A stretch of 19,262 bases of DNA, taken from Flavobacteriales bacterium UBA1820. GTDB lineage: Bacteria; Bacteroidota; Bacteroidia; Flavobacteriales; UBA1820. This document shows, piece by piece, positions 8,101-15,605 of the stretch. Location: assembly GCA_002314265.1 (NCBI GenBank), contig DCEW01000091.1:1-19262 (forward strand). The letters are read 5' to 3'. The notes beneath the pieces were generated by a model, which searched no databases, had not been told where the DNA came from, and saw nothing but the letters and a program-made list of their open reading frames with translations. The position numbers and the translations under genes were made by a program. How positions within the stretch are numbered: the first letter of the stretch is position 1; the number at the start of each line of letters is the position of its first letter.

Positions 8101-9063
8101 TTACTCGACCGTCACGATCCCGCCCGAGGCCGACCGCCAAGGCGAGACTTCTGGTTTCCCGAACAGGATGTAGTCGCCGCCGGCTACGAAAGTATAGCGA
8201 TAACTCATCGACGGTTCCCACTGGTTCACCCCGGCATCGGCCAAGGCGATGGTTTTGGAAAAACTCCTGGGTTCCCCCCCAGCCTCGGTACACTCGTAAA
8301 CGATCTCCAGCACGATGTCTCCACGGACTTGCTGCGGAAAAGGCAGCAACTCTCCGAACACGGACTGTCCCGCCGTAACGAGCGCCACATCCCCCGCCGA
8401 AGCGAACGGTTCGGAGGCCGTCGTCGCCCCGCCCAGACTCCAGGTGCCGTATCCCCCGGGAGCCACCGTACCGCTGCCCGTGGCCGGCAAACCGTAAAGA
8501 GAAGCCGAAACGATCCGGCAGGACACACCCGCCGCCTCGAGCGCCGGATCGATCCGCCCGACGATCTCCACCTTGGAGAGCAGATGCCGGAAAGTAAAGA
8601 CCACCGGCGAAGGGCTGCCTGCATAGGCCAACGCCACTTTTTCGGCCACCATCAGGTCCTCGGCACGGCGGGTATCGAAATCCGTTACCGTCATCCGGGG
8701 CGTCTGCCCGGCATCGGTATCGGCCAGGACAGCCTGAGGGACATCGTGGGGATAGAGGGCGTAAAAATCATAGGTCGCTCCTTGTTGCCAATAGCGCAGG
8801 TTGTCGTAACTCCATACCCCTGCCGCACAGCGCACCGTTTCCTGCCTGAGGATCATCTGTGCCGCTCCTGCGCTGCTCTGGCGCGCCCAAACGGCAAAAG
8901 CATCCCCCTCGCCCAGCGAGGTCACTGCCGAACGCGTCGCCGGAACCGAAAAAAGGATCGCTTTCCGGTCCGAAGATTCCGCGCCGCTCTTTGCACAACC
9001 CGCCGCCAGACAAACGATGACCATACCTGTGGCCAGCGCCCGGAAAATTTTTCCCGTCTTCAT
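8101..9063 (-). CDS. Fimbrillin family lipoprotein (Mfa-like), second copy
   Basis: This is a 320-aa lipoprotein from the ATG at 9063. That start gives a clean signal peptide with LAAGC at residues 19-23; upstream in-frame codons encode an Arg-rich tail unlike a signal. The Mfa_like_1 pattern is present: a GVWSYDNLRYWQQG segment followed by YDFYALYPHD, then VVFTFRHLLSKVEIV. These are the same three landmarks found in the first copy. A 141-bp gap with two hairpins separates it from the upstream fimbrillin gene, so its mRNA level may differ from that of the first copy. It is likely a shaft or accessory subunit of the same fimbria. Confidence 0.86.
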   Translation of the reverse strand: MKTGKIFRALATGMVIVCLAAGCAKSGAESSDRKAILFSVPATRSAVTSLGEGDAFAVWARQSSAGAAQMILRQETVRCAAGVWSYDNLRYWQQGATYDFYALYPHDVPQAVLADTDAGQTPRMTVTDFDTRRAEDLMVAEKVALAYAGSPSPVVFTFRHLLSKVEIVGRIDPALEAAGVSCRIVSASLYGLPATGSGTVAPGGYGTWSLGGATTASEPFASAGDVALVTAGQSVFGELLPFPQQVRGDIVLEIVYECTEAGGEPRSFSKTIALADAGVNQWEPSMSYRYTFVAGGDYILFGKPEVSPWRSASGGIVTVE

Positions 9064-9104
9064 CGCATACTGTCGTTTTTGTCGTTGTACCTTGCCCGAG
9101 CGAG

Positions 9105-9140
9105 GGTTTTTCCGGCGACCACCAGGCCGCCGGAAAAACC
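9105..9140 (-). other. Strong intercistronic hairpin inside the fimbrial operon
   Basis: A perfect 13-bp stem (GGTTTTTCCGGCG at 9105-9117 with its complement at 9128-9140) surrounds a 10-nt loop. It sits in the 141-bp gap between the first and second fimbrillin genes. The T-run lies inside the 5' arm rather than after the stem, so this is not a standard terminator on either strand. It may be a processing or stabilising element that protects the upstream fimbrillin message. Confidence 0.7.
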
Positions 9141-9174
9141 TATTCACACCGCTTTCCTGCCATCGCACCCTTCA

Positions 9175-9190
9175 CCGCCCTTCCGGGCGG
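9175..9190 (-). other. Short hairpin after first fimbrillin gene
   Basis: CCGCCC-TTCC-GGGCGG forms a 6-bp perfect stem 15 bp downstream of the first fimbrillin stop. On the minus-strand RNA a U6 run precedes rather than follows the stem, so it is not a typical terminator. Together with the larger hairpin at 9105-9140 it may mark a 3'-end processing region. Confidence 0.45.
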
Positions 9191-9204
9191 AAAAAAGACC
9201 GTCG

Positions 9205-10233
9205 TCAGGGAAGGGTAACTTCGTCGTTGCCGTCAAAATCGGCATCCGTAATGGGAGTTACGTCCGGTGTACCGAATTCGATGGGATACAACCCCACGTT
9301 TTCTCCCTTGATCGTTACGGAATAGTTGTAGCGGTTGCCGGCCGTCCATGTATAGCCAGGCAAGGTCGAGGTAACGGTTACTCCGGCCTCGGCGCTGCCC
9401 ACGACATAATTGTCGGAGCTGTCCTGTACTTTTACATCGAAAGAAACCACCACCTGCGTCCCCGATCCGGACGCGCCCACGATCGTCTGAGGGATCACCG
9501 CAAAATCGACGCTCGCCGCGCTCGTATTTCCGTCGGCAGTATTGACCGCCTGCTGACTGGCCAATTCGCTGAAAGGCGCCGAAGGCTCCACGAGAGTCGC
9601 ACCAGGGGTCCACGCAGCCGTACTGCCGGAGTAATCGCCCTGGGAAACCATTCCGGAAACCTTGAGATTTTCCACCGTAACGGTAATATCGTTGCCGAAA
9701 CCACTGTTGAAGGTGAACTTGATCATCGAGAGCAGGTGGGAGAAGTTAAACTGGATCTTGCCCGGAGCCATCGTCATGGGGTTATCGGTCGTTTGTCCAG
9801 CCGTCGCGTAGATCAGATCGCTCTGATGGGTCGGATCGGAAGTATAGCCCGTAAAATTCAGCGCACCGTTGGCAAAATCGGTCGCCACCGTCCCGTTGCT
9901 GCCTGCCGCCGCAGGAGCGTACGCAGCAAACTTATAAGTCTGCCCGGGGACCCAATAACGGGTCGTGCCGTAAGTCCAGTCGTCCGTTTCGGGCGTTCCC
10001 GTAACGGAAACCCCGTTGAACACATGGGTCATATCATTGTATCCCCCATAGACGATAAACTCGCTGATGTTTGCCTTCTCGATGAGCGAGACCGCTCTCG
10101 AATCGACCGGATGTCCGATATACGCATTGGCAAAACCGATCGGAGTATTTCCCGACCCATCGACCATTTCCGTCTTGGTGCAACCGGCCAGTGCAACCGT
10201 CATGGCCATGAAAGCCCATAAATTTCTCTTCAT
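9205..10233 (-). CDS. Fimbrillin family lipoprotein (Mfa-like), first copy
   Basis: This is a 342-aa surface lipoprotein. The ATG at 10233 gives a signal peptide ending in LAGC with Cys at residue 18; the open frame extends upstream but only as Lys/Thr-rich sequence. The Mfa_like_1 landmarks are clear: DDWTYGTTRYWVPG, then YKFAAYAP, then IQFNFSHLLSMIKFTF. It follows the DUF5119 gene by 28 bp and is the first of three fimbrillin-like genes. First position and the following hairpins would suit the major shaft subunit, but this is inference. The sequence differs widely from the other two copies, so these are old paralogues with separate roles rather than a recent duplication. Confidence 0.88.
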   Translation of the reverse strand: MKRNLWAFMAMTVALAGCTKTEMVDGSGNTPIGFANAYIGHPVDSRAVSLIEKANISEFIVYGGYNDMTHVFNGVSVTGTPETDDWTYGTTRYWVPGQTYKFAAYAPAAAGSNGTVATDFANGALNFTGYTSDPTHQSDLIYATAGQTTDNPMTMAPGKIQFNFSHLLSMIKFTFNSGFGNDITVTVENLKVSGMVSQGDYSGSTAAWTPGATLVEPSAPFSELASQQAVNTADGNTSAASVDFAVIPQTIVGASGSGTQVVVSFDVKVQDSSDNYVVGSAEAGVTVTSTLPGYTWTAGNRYNYSVTIKGENVGLYPIEFGTPDVTPITDADFDGNDEVTLP

Positions 10234-10261
10234 CTTTGTTTTTGTGTTTTTAGTTAATGTT

Positions 10262-11293
10262 TTATTGTCTTTCCATTTCTTTCCCGTCCAACGGCAATAC
10301 GATGTCCTCATACGGCCCCCAGTCGTCCACCTCGACCTGGAATCCCGCATCGCCCCCCGCCTCGTCGTCGGTCACGGTAAGTCCGCCGACCGTGATCACC
10401 CCGCCGCGCGGCTGGGAAGCCAACTGGTCGGTTACATCGAAGTCGAAGGTCTTGAGTTTCCCGTTTTTGAGCATCACCTCCAGGTTGAGGTTCTGCCGCG
10501 CCCCTCCCTGCCGGGTGTAATGATCTCCGGGGGTATCCGGCACTCCGAACGAAGAGAGCTGCACTTCCACGCCGTATTCCTTCAACTCGCACTCGAAAAG
10601 CACCGTCGCTACCTGCGAACCCGTACTGCCGTTCTGCAAATACACCGACTGCGCCATCCCCGAGAGCGCCCCCCGGGCCAAGGTTACGTGCTCAAGCCCT
10701 TGGGCAAACTCGTAGCGGATCAAATACGTATAGGTCAAAGGCCGCATCGTTACCGCAAGAGGCGTCGGATCTTGGGTCGGGACAGCCGTATAGCTGTCTA
10801 TCCACGCACCGTAAAGCATGTCGGGGGCATTGACCGTCTTTTCGTCCGCATGGAGTTCGCTGTAAGTCGAACGGGTACGGGTGCGGGTCGAGGCCGTCGC
10901 CTGGGCCGAATTTTCCAGACCGTCAAAAACGATGTAGCGCGTATCGTCGTTGTGCAAAAGGAGCGACTTTTCTCCGGCCGTCATCGGCAATTCCCCTCCA
11001 TGAGCCGGATGATGGCGTTCGGAACGCGAACCGTCCTGGTGGTAGACAAAAGAAGCAATCCCGGTAGCCGCCTCCGGGCGGAGTTCGTCGTACTCCATGC
11101 CGTATTCCTGCGGCCAGTTGTCCGACCAACCCTTTCCGTAGTCGCGTTCCCATTCCTTCTCCCACTCGGGTTGCAACAGGACATTTGCCGTCAGGGCATG
11201 CTTGTCGTGGTCGTAGCAAAGATCCTTGCGACAACCGGCCAATCCCGTCAGGCCGCCCAACAACACGGCCAAGAAAATACCCTTGTATTTCAT
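10262..11293 (-). CDS. DUF5119 family fimbrial-operon lipoprotein
   Basis: This is a 343-aa lipoprotein with a signal peptide ending in LAGC (Cys at residue 21), followed at once by RKDLCYDHD. That start of the mature protein is typical of DUF5119 proteins, which accompany DUF3575 and fimbrillin genes in Bacteroidales. Its molecular function is not known; an assembly or anchor role is likely from context. The start codon overlaps the stop of the upstream DUF3575 reading frame in an ATGA (11290-11293), a layout that normally couples translation of the two genes. A longer open frame extends upstream, but only as antisense-like sequence over the DUF3575 gene. Confidence 0.85.
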   Translation of the reverse strand: MKYKGIFLAVLLGGLTGLAGCRKDLCYDHDKHALTANVLLQPEWEKEWERDYGKGWSDNWPQEYGMEYDELRPEAATGIASFVYHQDGSRSERHHPAHGGELPMTAGEKSLLLHNDDTRYIVFDGLENSAQATASTRTRTRSTYSELHADEKTVNAPDMLYGAWIDSYTAVPTQDPTPLAVTMRPLTYTYLIRYEFAQGLEHVTLARGALSGMAQSVYLQNGSTGSQVATVLFECELKEYGVEVQLSSFGVPDTPGDHYTRQGGARQNLNLEVMLKNGKLKTFDFDVTDQLASQPRGGVITVGGLTVTDDEAGGDAGFQVEVDDWGPYEDIVLPLDGKEMERQ

Positions 11294-12587
11294 CGCCGAC
11301 CTCCTTTCTTGCCGTCCCACAGTCTCCATACCAACGCCAGCTTGACCTTCACCGGGCCGAACCAGTTCGTCCGGCTGGTCTGCTGATAGACGTAATGCCC
11401 GTCGATGGGCAAATACTCTTCGTAAGTCGTGTAAAGGAAGCCCACCCCGAGCCCCGCTTCGATCGAAAGCGAGCGCCCGATGGGGAACATGTAGCCGTAG
11501 CTGACCCCCGTGGTGAAAAATTCGCCCTTGTACCCCTCTCGCCGTTCTCCAGGTCGTACCAACTGCCCCCGGCAAACACCCCCACGTAATGCCCGTGCCA
11601 AGGCTTCTTCGTCCCGAACCAATAGCGCCCCTCGGGCAGGATCGTCGCGATCTGATAGTATTTGTGCCGTCTATCGCGCTTCCACCAGGCCACGCTGCCC
11701 TCCACAGCCACCGACCAGCGGTCGTCGATCCGGTATTCCACTTCCAGGGAAGGCATCAGGATCGCATCGTAAAGCAGGTTGGTCTTGATGGCCAAGCGAT
11801 GCCACGGTGGCTGGACAAGCGTATCGCCCGCGATTTCTTCCTTGCGGACACCCTCCGGATCCTTTCCCGAAGACGTTTGCTCGGGTACCGCCTCTCCCAT
11901 CGGCTCAGCGACCGTCTGCGTATCGGAGACCCCTCCGACAACCGTCGCCTGCGATCTCCCGTCAGAAGGATCGGGGGCCTCCTTCTGTGCCTGGAGTTGG
12001 TCCCCTTGACCATACAAAATGATGGAAACATTGCGCAAATCCGGAAAGACCTTCTCCGCAAGATAGCCATACGGGACTCCCCCCCGGAGATCCATCAAGC
12101 GTTTTCTCCGCCCGTCCACGATACGTCCTTGTGCATCGTACATCCACTCCGGCGTATCGGAAAGGACTTCGAGCACCTCCTGTCGCGCCGGACACTCCGG
12201 ATCGTCCTCCACCCGGAGCTGCAAGCCCTCCCAGTCGAACCCGTTTGCCTGAACCTCTACCAATCCGTCAGGGATTTCCACCCACTGACGCAGATAACTT
12301 AACACCGCTTCCACCCGCTTTCGGGTAAGCCGCACGTTGGCCGCAGCCGTCCCATCCGGCGAAGCGTTTCCCCTCAAAGATAACTGTGAAACACATCCAG
12401 CCGTGTCGTCCCTGAAGGCCTCCAGACGGACTACCAACCCTTCGAGGGTTTCCCGGTTCCCCCGCAACTCCGGCTCCAATACAGCATATCCTCGGCGGAA
12501 ATATACCTGGAGAGTATCTTCTTGTGAATGTGCAAAAAGAAAACTTCCGCTCAAACAGCAGAACAAGCACAGCCCTATTTTGTTCAT
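11290..12587 (-). pseudogene. DUF3575 / OmpA-like outer membrane protein, broken by a 1-bp frameshift
   Basis: First gene of the fimbrial operon. It has a signal peptide (residues 1 to about 24), then an OmpA-like peptidoglycan-binding region in which LSLRGNASPDG and the following RKRVEAVLSYL helix are recognisable. A linker follows, then a DUF3575 beta-barrel-like region from about HRLAIKTNLLYDAI onward. The frame breaks after YDLENGER near the CCCC run at 11533-11536. The expected continuation (GYKGEFFTTGVSYGYMFP and on to the end) lies in the -1 frame and ends at the ATGA shared with the DUF5119 gene. One missing base restores a 432-aa protein. As read, translation runs in the wrong frame and stops near 11349, which loses the last ~80 residues. 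No slippery heptamer is present, so programmed frameshifting is unlikely. The lesion may be a real mutation or a sequence error. An ATG at 12596 is an alternative start. Confidence 0.82.
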
Positions 12588-12675
12588 CGGTCTCATAAAA
12601 GCACTGGGTTTGTCGGTGGGGTGCTTTGAGAAGGTATGTCAAGTCAATTATTAACGAAAAAAGCTATAATCTTTT

Positions 12676-12816
12676 GGTTTAAACGACCGATTATTTCGAC
12701 AAAAGTATGCAAACCATTTACAAAAAGCAAATATTTGCAAATAAATATATTGCACCTCATTTAATATTTTCTCTGCCCCATGGATTTTCTTGGAGACATA
12801 ATCGGTCGTTTTATCC
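12676..12816. promoter_or_regulatory. Candidate invertible promoter segment of the fimbrial operon
   Basis: Two inverted repeats bound a 141-bp segment: the left arm is 12676-12694 and the right arm 12798-12816. The arms match at 17 of 19 positions, with a perfect 14-bp inner core AAACGACCGATTAT. The 103-bp interior is AT-rich and carries one consensus promoter directed left at the fimbrial operon. No comparable promoter is seen in the opposite direction. This is the layout of phase-variable invertible promoters in Bacteroidales, whose repeats often begin with an AAACG-type motif. No recombinase dedicated to it is in the window; in known systems the enzyme is often encoded elsewhere. Inversion itself is not shown by one sequence. 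Confidence 0.75.
12700..12731 (-). promoter_or_regulatory. Fimbrial operon promoter (TTTG-N20-TACTTTTG)
   Basis: On the minus strand, the -33 element TTTG (12728-12731) and the -7 element TACTTTTG (12700-12707) are separated by 20 nt. Both elements match the Bacteroidetes primary sigma-factor consensus exactly. Transcription should begin near 12690-12696, at the inner edge of the left inverted repeat. That leaves a leader of about 105 nt before the DUF3575 start at 12587. Confidence 0.82.
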
Positions 12817-13051
12817 GCGTACAGAGGCTTCGGGAGCCGTTTTCGGAGACCGATTGTCCCCAGCGGGAACGGCACACCGGCCTTCACCACGACACTTTTT
12901 TTTAACTTTAATTCTTTTTCTTGTGTGTATTTCGAGGCTGCTTCCCTTGTTGCGGCCATGAAAAAACTTGGAGCCTTCGGCCTTTGAAAAGAAACGCGGC
13001 AAACACATCGGGCGCCCTCGGCGCAAGGCTGAGCCTGGGGTCCTAAATAAA
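12817..13051. other. Intergenic stretch with no supported gene
   Basis: Between the candidate invertible segment and the terminator of the membrane-kinase gene there is a T-rich tract (12896-12922) and a GC-rich stretch (12960-13040). A long open frame crosses it on the minus strand but lacks a recognisable domain and runs through both the terminator and the promoter segment. I therefore do not call it a gene. Confidence 0.5.
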
Positions 13052-13082
13052 AACCCCGCCGAGGTCTTTCCTCGGCGGGGTT
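13052..13082 (-). terminator. Intrinsic terminator of the YitT/kinase fusion gene
   Basis: A perfect 13-bp stem (AACCCCGCCGAGG at 13052-13064 with 13070-13082) encloses a 5-nt loop. On the minus strand it is followed by TTTATTTA. It lies about 90 bp downstream of the membrane-kinase gene stop. It also shields the region from read-through toward the fimbrial promoter. Confidence 0.85.
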
Positions 13083-13173
13083 ACGAAAAATACAAAAGAA
13101 TATCTTCCTCCGCACAAAGGGGCCACTACTGCCCACCCCCCTTCCGCGCTTTCCTAAAAAACCTGCCGAAAGT

Positions 13174-14493
13174 TTACTTGCTGCCGCCAGCCGCTTCGCT
13201 TTTCTTTTCCACATTGTGATACAGATCCTCGATCAGTTCACAAGCGGCAGACAGTCCGATGCTGCCCGTATTGACCATCAGGTTGTAGTGATGCGGCTCT
13301 CCCCACTTCTGCCCGGTGTAGTATTCATAGTGGGCGATACGATTTCGATTGATGCGTTTGATCTCGGCCTCCGCCTTTTCCCGGGGAACGCCGTATTCCT
13401 GCACGCAACGTTCGCAGGCACTTTCCGGATCGGAATAGCAGAAGACACGGATGGCGTACGGATAGTCCTTCAGCACGAAGTCTGCGCACCGTCCCACGAT
13501 CACGCAACTCTCCTTGGCAGTCAATTCCTGAATGATCTTGCTCTCCTCCACAAACAACACGTCGTCTTTCGAAAGACTGTGCTTGAGCGCCTGTTCACTG
13601 TTTTGAGAAAAGATACACTTGAGCCAAAAGGAAGGGATGGACTGTTCGTTTTGCAGGATGTAGTTTTCATCGATCCCGCTTTCGCGCGCAGCCATGCGGA
13701 TAAACTCCTTGTCATAGAGTTTGATTCCCAGCCTTTGCGCCAACATTTCCCCCAACAGATGCCCACCGCTTCCGTACTCGCGGGCAATGGTGATGACGAT
13801 ATTTTTGGCCGTTTTCAAGGGCAGCGGTTCGGCGTACTTCCCATCTTTTATTCCCTTGTCCAGAAAACGGTAGTAAGGCGTCAGGAAATGAACGATAGGC
13901 CCTACCGTGAGTGCTGCCAGGATCGTCCCCTCCCGCACGCCGCGAATGCCGGAAAGGAAGATCAGCGCCAGCAGACAAGCTATTACCACCAAAGTAATGT
14001 CGAAACCCAACTTGACATACCCGAAATCTTTCTTGAACCGCCGCGAGATCACGCGCACGAAAAATTCTCCGGACATCATCGCCACATTGACCTTCACTTC
14101 CAGGGTAATACCGGCCGCCAGAATGACACATCCGATAAGGATATTGCAGATCTTGCTCAGGTAATCCGTCGGAGCAAGCCAATAGAGCATGTTCATGGCC
14201 ACGTCGATAAACAGCCCGAAACAGATCGAAACGGGGATCTGCAACAGGAAGATCCGCAAATCCTCCTTCAAATCCTTGCGCCGCATCAGGGGCAATTCCA
14301 GGAAAACGAACAAAATGTTCACAATGATCGTCCACTGTCCCATCGTCAAGGACGTAAACATGCTCAACACATAATTCACACTGGTTATCGGGGAAGTCCC
14401 CAACGATCCTTTCGTGATAAAGGCAATACCCACCGCATTGATAAACAACGAAAGAACAAACAGGAGCAAGCGTCTGAAAAGATAAATATTCAT
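13174..14493 (-). CDS. YitT/YczE-like membrane protein fused to cytidylate-kinase-like domain
   Basis: This is a 439-aa two-part protein. Residues 1 to about 210 form a YczE/YitT-type (DUF6198-like) integral membrane region. It has about five to six helices (near 7-28, 52-69, 80-104, 112-132, 160-181 and 188-205) and the KGSLGTSPI segment at 28-36 typical of that family. Residues ~230-435 form a cytidylate kinase-like domain (PF13189-type). A P-loop region, AREYGSGGHLLGEML, lies at 237-251, and VIVGRCADFVL at 331-341. The pairing suggests a membrane-tethered nucleotide-binding or small-molecule phosphotransfer protein; the real substrate is unknown. The start at 14493 is chosen because the membrane domain begins there; the 24 upstream codons are polar. 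It is divergent from an AraC-type regulator, which may control it, and a strong terminator follows. Confidence 0.82.
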   Translation of the reverse strand: MNIYLFRRLLLFVLSLFINAVGIAFITKGSLGTSPITSVNYVLSMFTSLTMGQWTIIVNILFVFLELPLMRRKDLKEDLRIFLLQIPVSICFGLFIDVAMNMLYWLAPTDYLSKICNILIGCVILAAGITLEVKVNVAMMSGEFFVRVISRRFKKDFGYVKLGFDITLVVIACLLALIFLSGIRGVREGTILAALTVGPIVHFLTPYYRFLDKGIKDGKYAEPLPLKTAKNIVITIAREYGSGGHLLGEMLAQRLGIKLYDKEFIRMAARESGIDENYILQNEQSIPSFWLKCIFSQNSEQALKHSLSKDDVLFVEESKIIQELTAKESCVIVGRCADFVLKDYPYAIRVFCYSDPESACERCVQEYGVPREKAEAEIKRINRNRIAHYEYYTGQKWGEPHHYNLMVNTGSIGLSAACELIEDLYHNVEKKSEAAGGSK

Positions 14494-14570
14494 ATCGGTA
14501 CCCTCTCTTGATAAGAAAGCCCGAAGGTCGGAATATTCACCCGTAGTTTGCTCGTACAAAAGCAACCGCT

Positions 14571-14602
14571 ATTGGTCCGAAACGAAACAACCCTTATTTT
14601 TG
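14571..14602 (+). promoter_or_regulatory. Promoter of the AraC-type regulator gene
   Basis: The -7 element TATTTTTG (14595-14602) matches the Bacteroidetes consensus exactly. A near-match -33 element, ATTG (14571-14574), lies 20 nt upstream. The start codon at 14623 is only about 15 nt from the expected transcription start. The site lies in the divergent gap, so it could also affect the kinase gene. Confidence 0.65.
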
Positions 14603-14622
14603 CGCCAAATACACGACCGAAA

Positions 14623-15516
14623 ATGGAAATATCCTTGCGCGAAGCCCTCGCCCGACCGAACGGACAGGAACGGGATACCTACACCTGCTTTCAGGAATCA
14701 CAACTGAAAGGCTTCCCCCGCCTTGTCCTGGAAAGGGGATTCTTCTTCCTGCTGATCACCCGCGGAGCCGCCCTGTTCACCGACACCCACGGAAAACATC
14801 CCCTGCGCGCAAAAGACCTCATCCTCCTTACACCCGGTATGACAGGACGTCTCGAAGAGACGTCTACACATTTCCGGCTCTGGGGTCTCTACATCTTCCC
14901 CGACTACTTCGACCGGCTGACCGACGGCGGGACATTTTACAACCAGTACACCAAGTACCTCCGCGCGCACGATTTCGCCCCCATCCGCCTCGCCCGACAG
15001 GACGACGAATCCCTCCGGCGAACATTTCCGCTGTTTGACCGCTACGAGGACTTCTCCGGCGCATACCGCCCAGGGATCGTCCGCCACCTGTGCAGTCTTT
15101 TCCTGCTGCAACTCTCCGATATCGTCGCCCGCCACAACGACCTGCCCGCTACCTACCTCAAACGGTCGAATGAAATATTCCGCCTCTTCAAGAAACTCTC
15201 GATCGAACATTACAGATCGCACCGCGATCTCGCCTTCTATGCGGATCGGCTTCACGTATCCACCACTTACCTCTCGCGCATCGTCAAGAAAACAACAGGG
15301 CATACGGCTCATTTCCTGCTGTCCGAACTCATCTGTGCCGATGCCAAAAAATGGCTGGAAAGCACGGACACGGATGTAAAAGAGATCGCCGACCGTTACG
15401 GATTTTCCGACCAGTCGGCTTTCGGCAAGTTCTTCAAGAAAAAGACCGGTTTCTCGCCCTTGGCTTTCCGGCAGCGGGGAAATCCGCTTCCGGAAATAAC
15501 TTCGGGACAGCCTTGA
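14623..15516 (+). CDS. AraC family transcriptional regulator
   Basis: This is a 297-aa transcription factor. The N-terminal ~160 residues form a cupin-like sensing domain (FFFLLITRGAALF and LILLTPGMTGRL strands). The C-terminal ~100 residues hold the two AraC helix-turn-helix motifs. The first is around DLAFYADRLHVSTTYLSRIVKK (202-223), and the second around VKEIADRYGFSDQSAFGKFF (252-271), followed by the conserved KKKTGFSPLAFR end. The start at 14623 is chosen because it follows the promoter at a proper distance and gives the family's usual N-terminus; an open frame extends to 14548, across the promoter. It is divergent from the membrane-kinase fusion gene, a natural candidate target. Effector and targets are unknown, and a link to the fimbriae is not shown. 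Confidence 0.92.
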   Translation: MEISLREALARPNGQERDTYTCFQESQLKGFPRLVLERGFFFLLITRGAALFTDTHGKHPLRAKDLILLTPGMTGRLEETSTHFRLWGLYIFPDYFDRLTDGGTFYNQYTKYLRAHDFAPIRLARQDDESLRRTFPLFDRYEDFSGAYRPGIVRHLCSLFLLQLSDIVARHNDLPATYLKRSNEIFRLFKKLSIEHYRSHRDLAFYADRLHVSTTYLSRIVKKTTGHTAHFLLSELICADAKKWLESTDTDVKEIADRYGFSDQSAFGKFFKKKTGFSPLAFRQRGNPLPEITSGQP

Positions 15517-15536
15517 CAACTACCGAACGCCCCCTC

Positions 15537-15557
15537 CCTCTCTTTTTTAGAGAGAGG
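15537..15557. terminator. Weak hairpin between convergent AraC and LytTR genes
   Basis: CCTCTCT (15537-15543) can pair with AGAGAGG (15551-15557) around a T-rich loop. The T-run is in the loop, not after the stem, so this is a poor intrinsic terminator. It is the only hairpin seen between the two convergent stops (15516 and 15606). Confidence 0.3.
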
Positions 15558-15589
15558 AATCCATAAATTTCCTCCCTATTCCTTCAAAG
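15538..15589. repeat. Degenerate copy of the Sel1-gene tail / LytTR leader
   Basis: Two blocks here recur, in the same order, at 15901-15947 on the other side of the LytTR gene. One is the 12-mer CTCTCTTTTTTA (15538-15549 and 15901-15912). The other is CTCCCTATTCCTTCAAAG (15572-15589), which matches 15930-15947 at 17 of 18 positions. The second copy encodes the C-terminal LKELGE of the Sel1 protein; here the same frame holds a stop (LKE*). It looks like the remnant of a tandem duplication. Confidence 0.55.
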
Positions 15590-15605
15590 TATCCCGCGCA
15601 GAGAG

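Noticed and set aside
9105..9140. Intrinsic terminator inside the fimbrial operon
   Set aside because: The T-run lies in the 5' arm and an A-run follows the stem on both strands, the reverse of a terminator.
11530..11545. Programmed -1 frameshifting in the DUF3575 gene
   Set aside because: The site (GAG AGG GGT) is not a slippery heptamer and no stimulatory hairpin is evident directly downstream.
12676..12816. Small transposon or MITE remnant bounded by inverted repeats
   Set aside because: There is no target-site duplication next to the arms, and the segment contains the operon's only consensus promoter, which an inserted MITE would be unlikely to supply at the correct distance. It remains a minor alternative.
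12651..13214. Minus-strand open frame of 187 codons between the fimbrial operon and the kinase gene
   Set aside because: It runs through a strong terminator and the consensus promoter, and shows no recognisable domain or plausible start.
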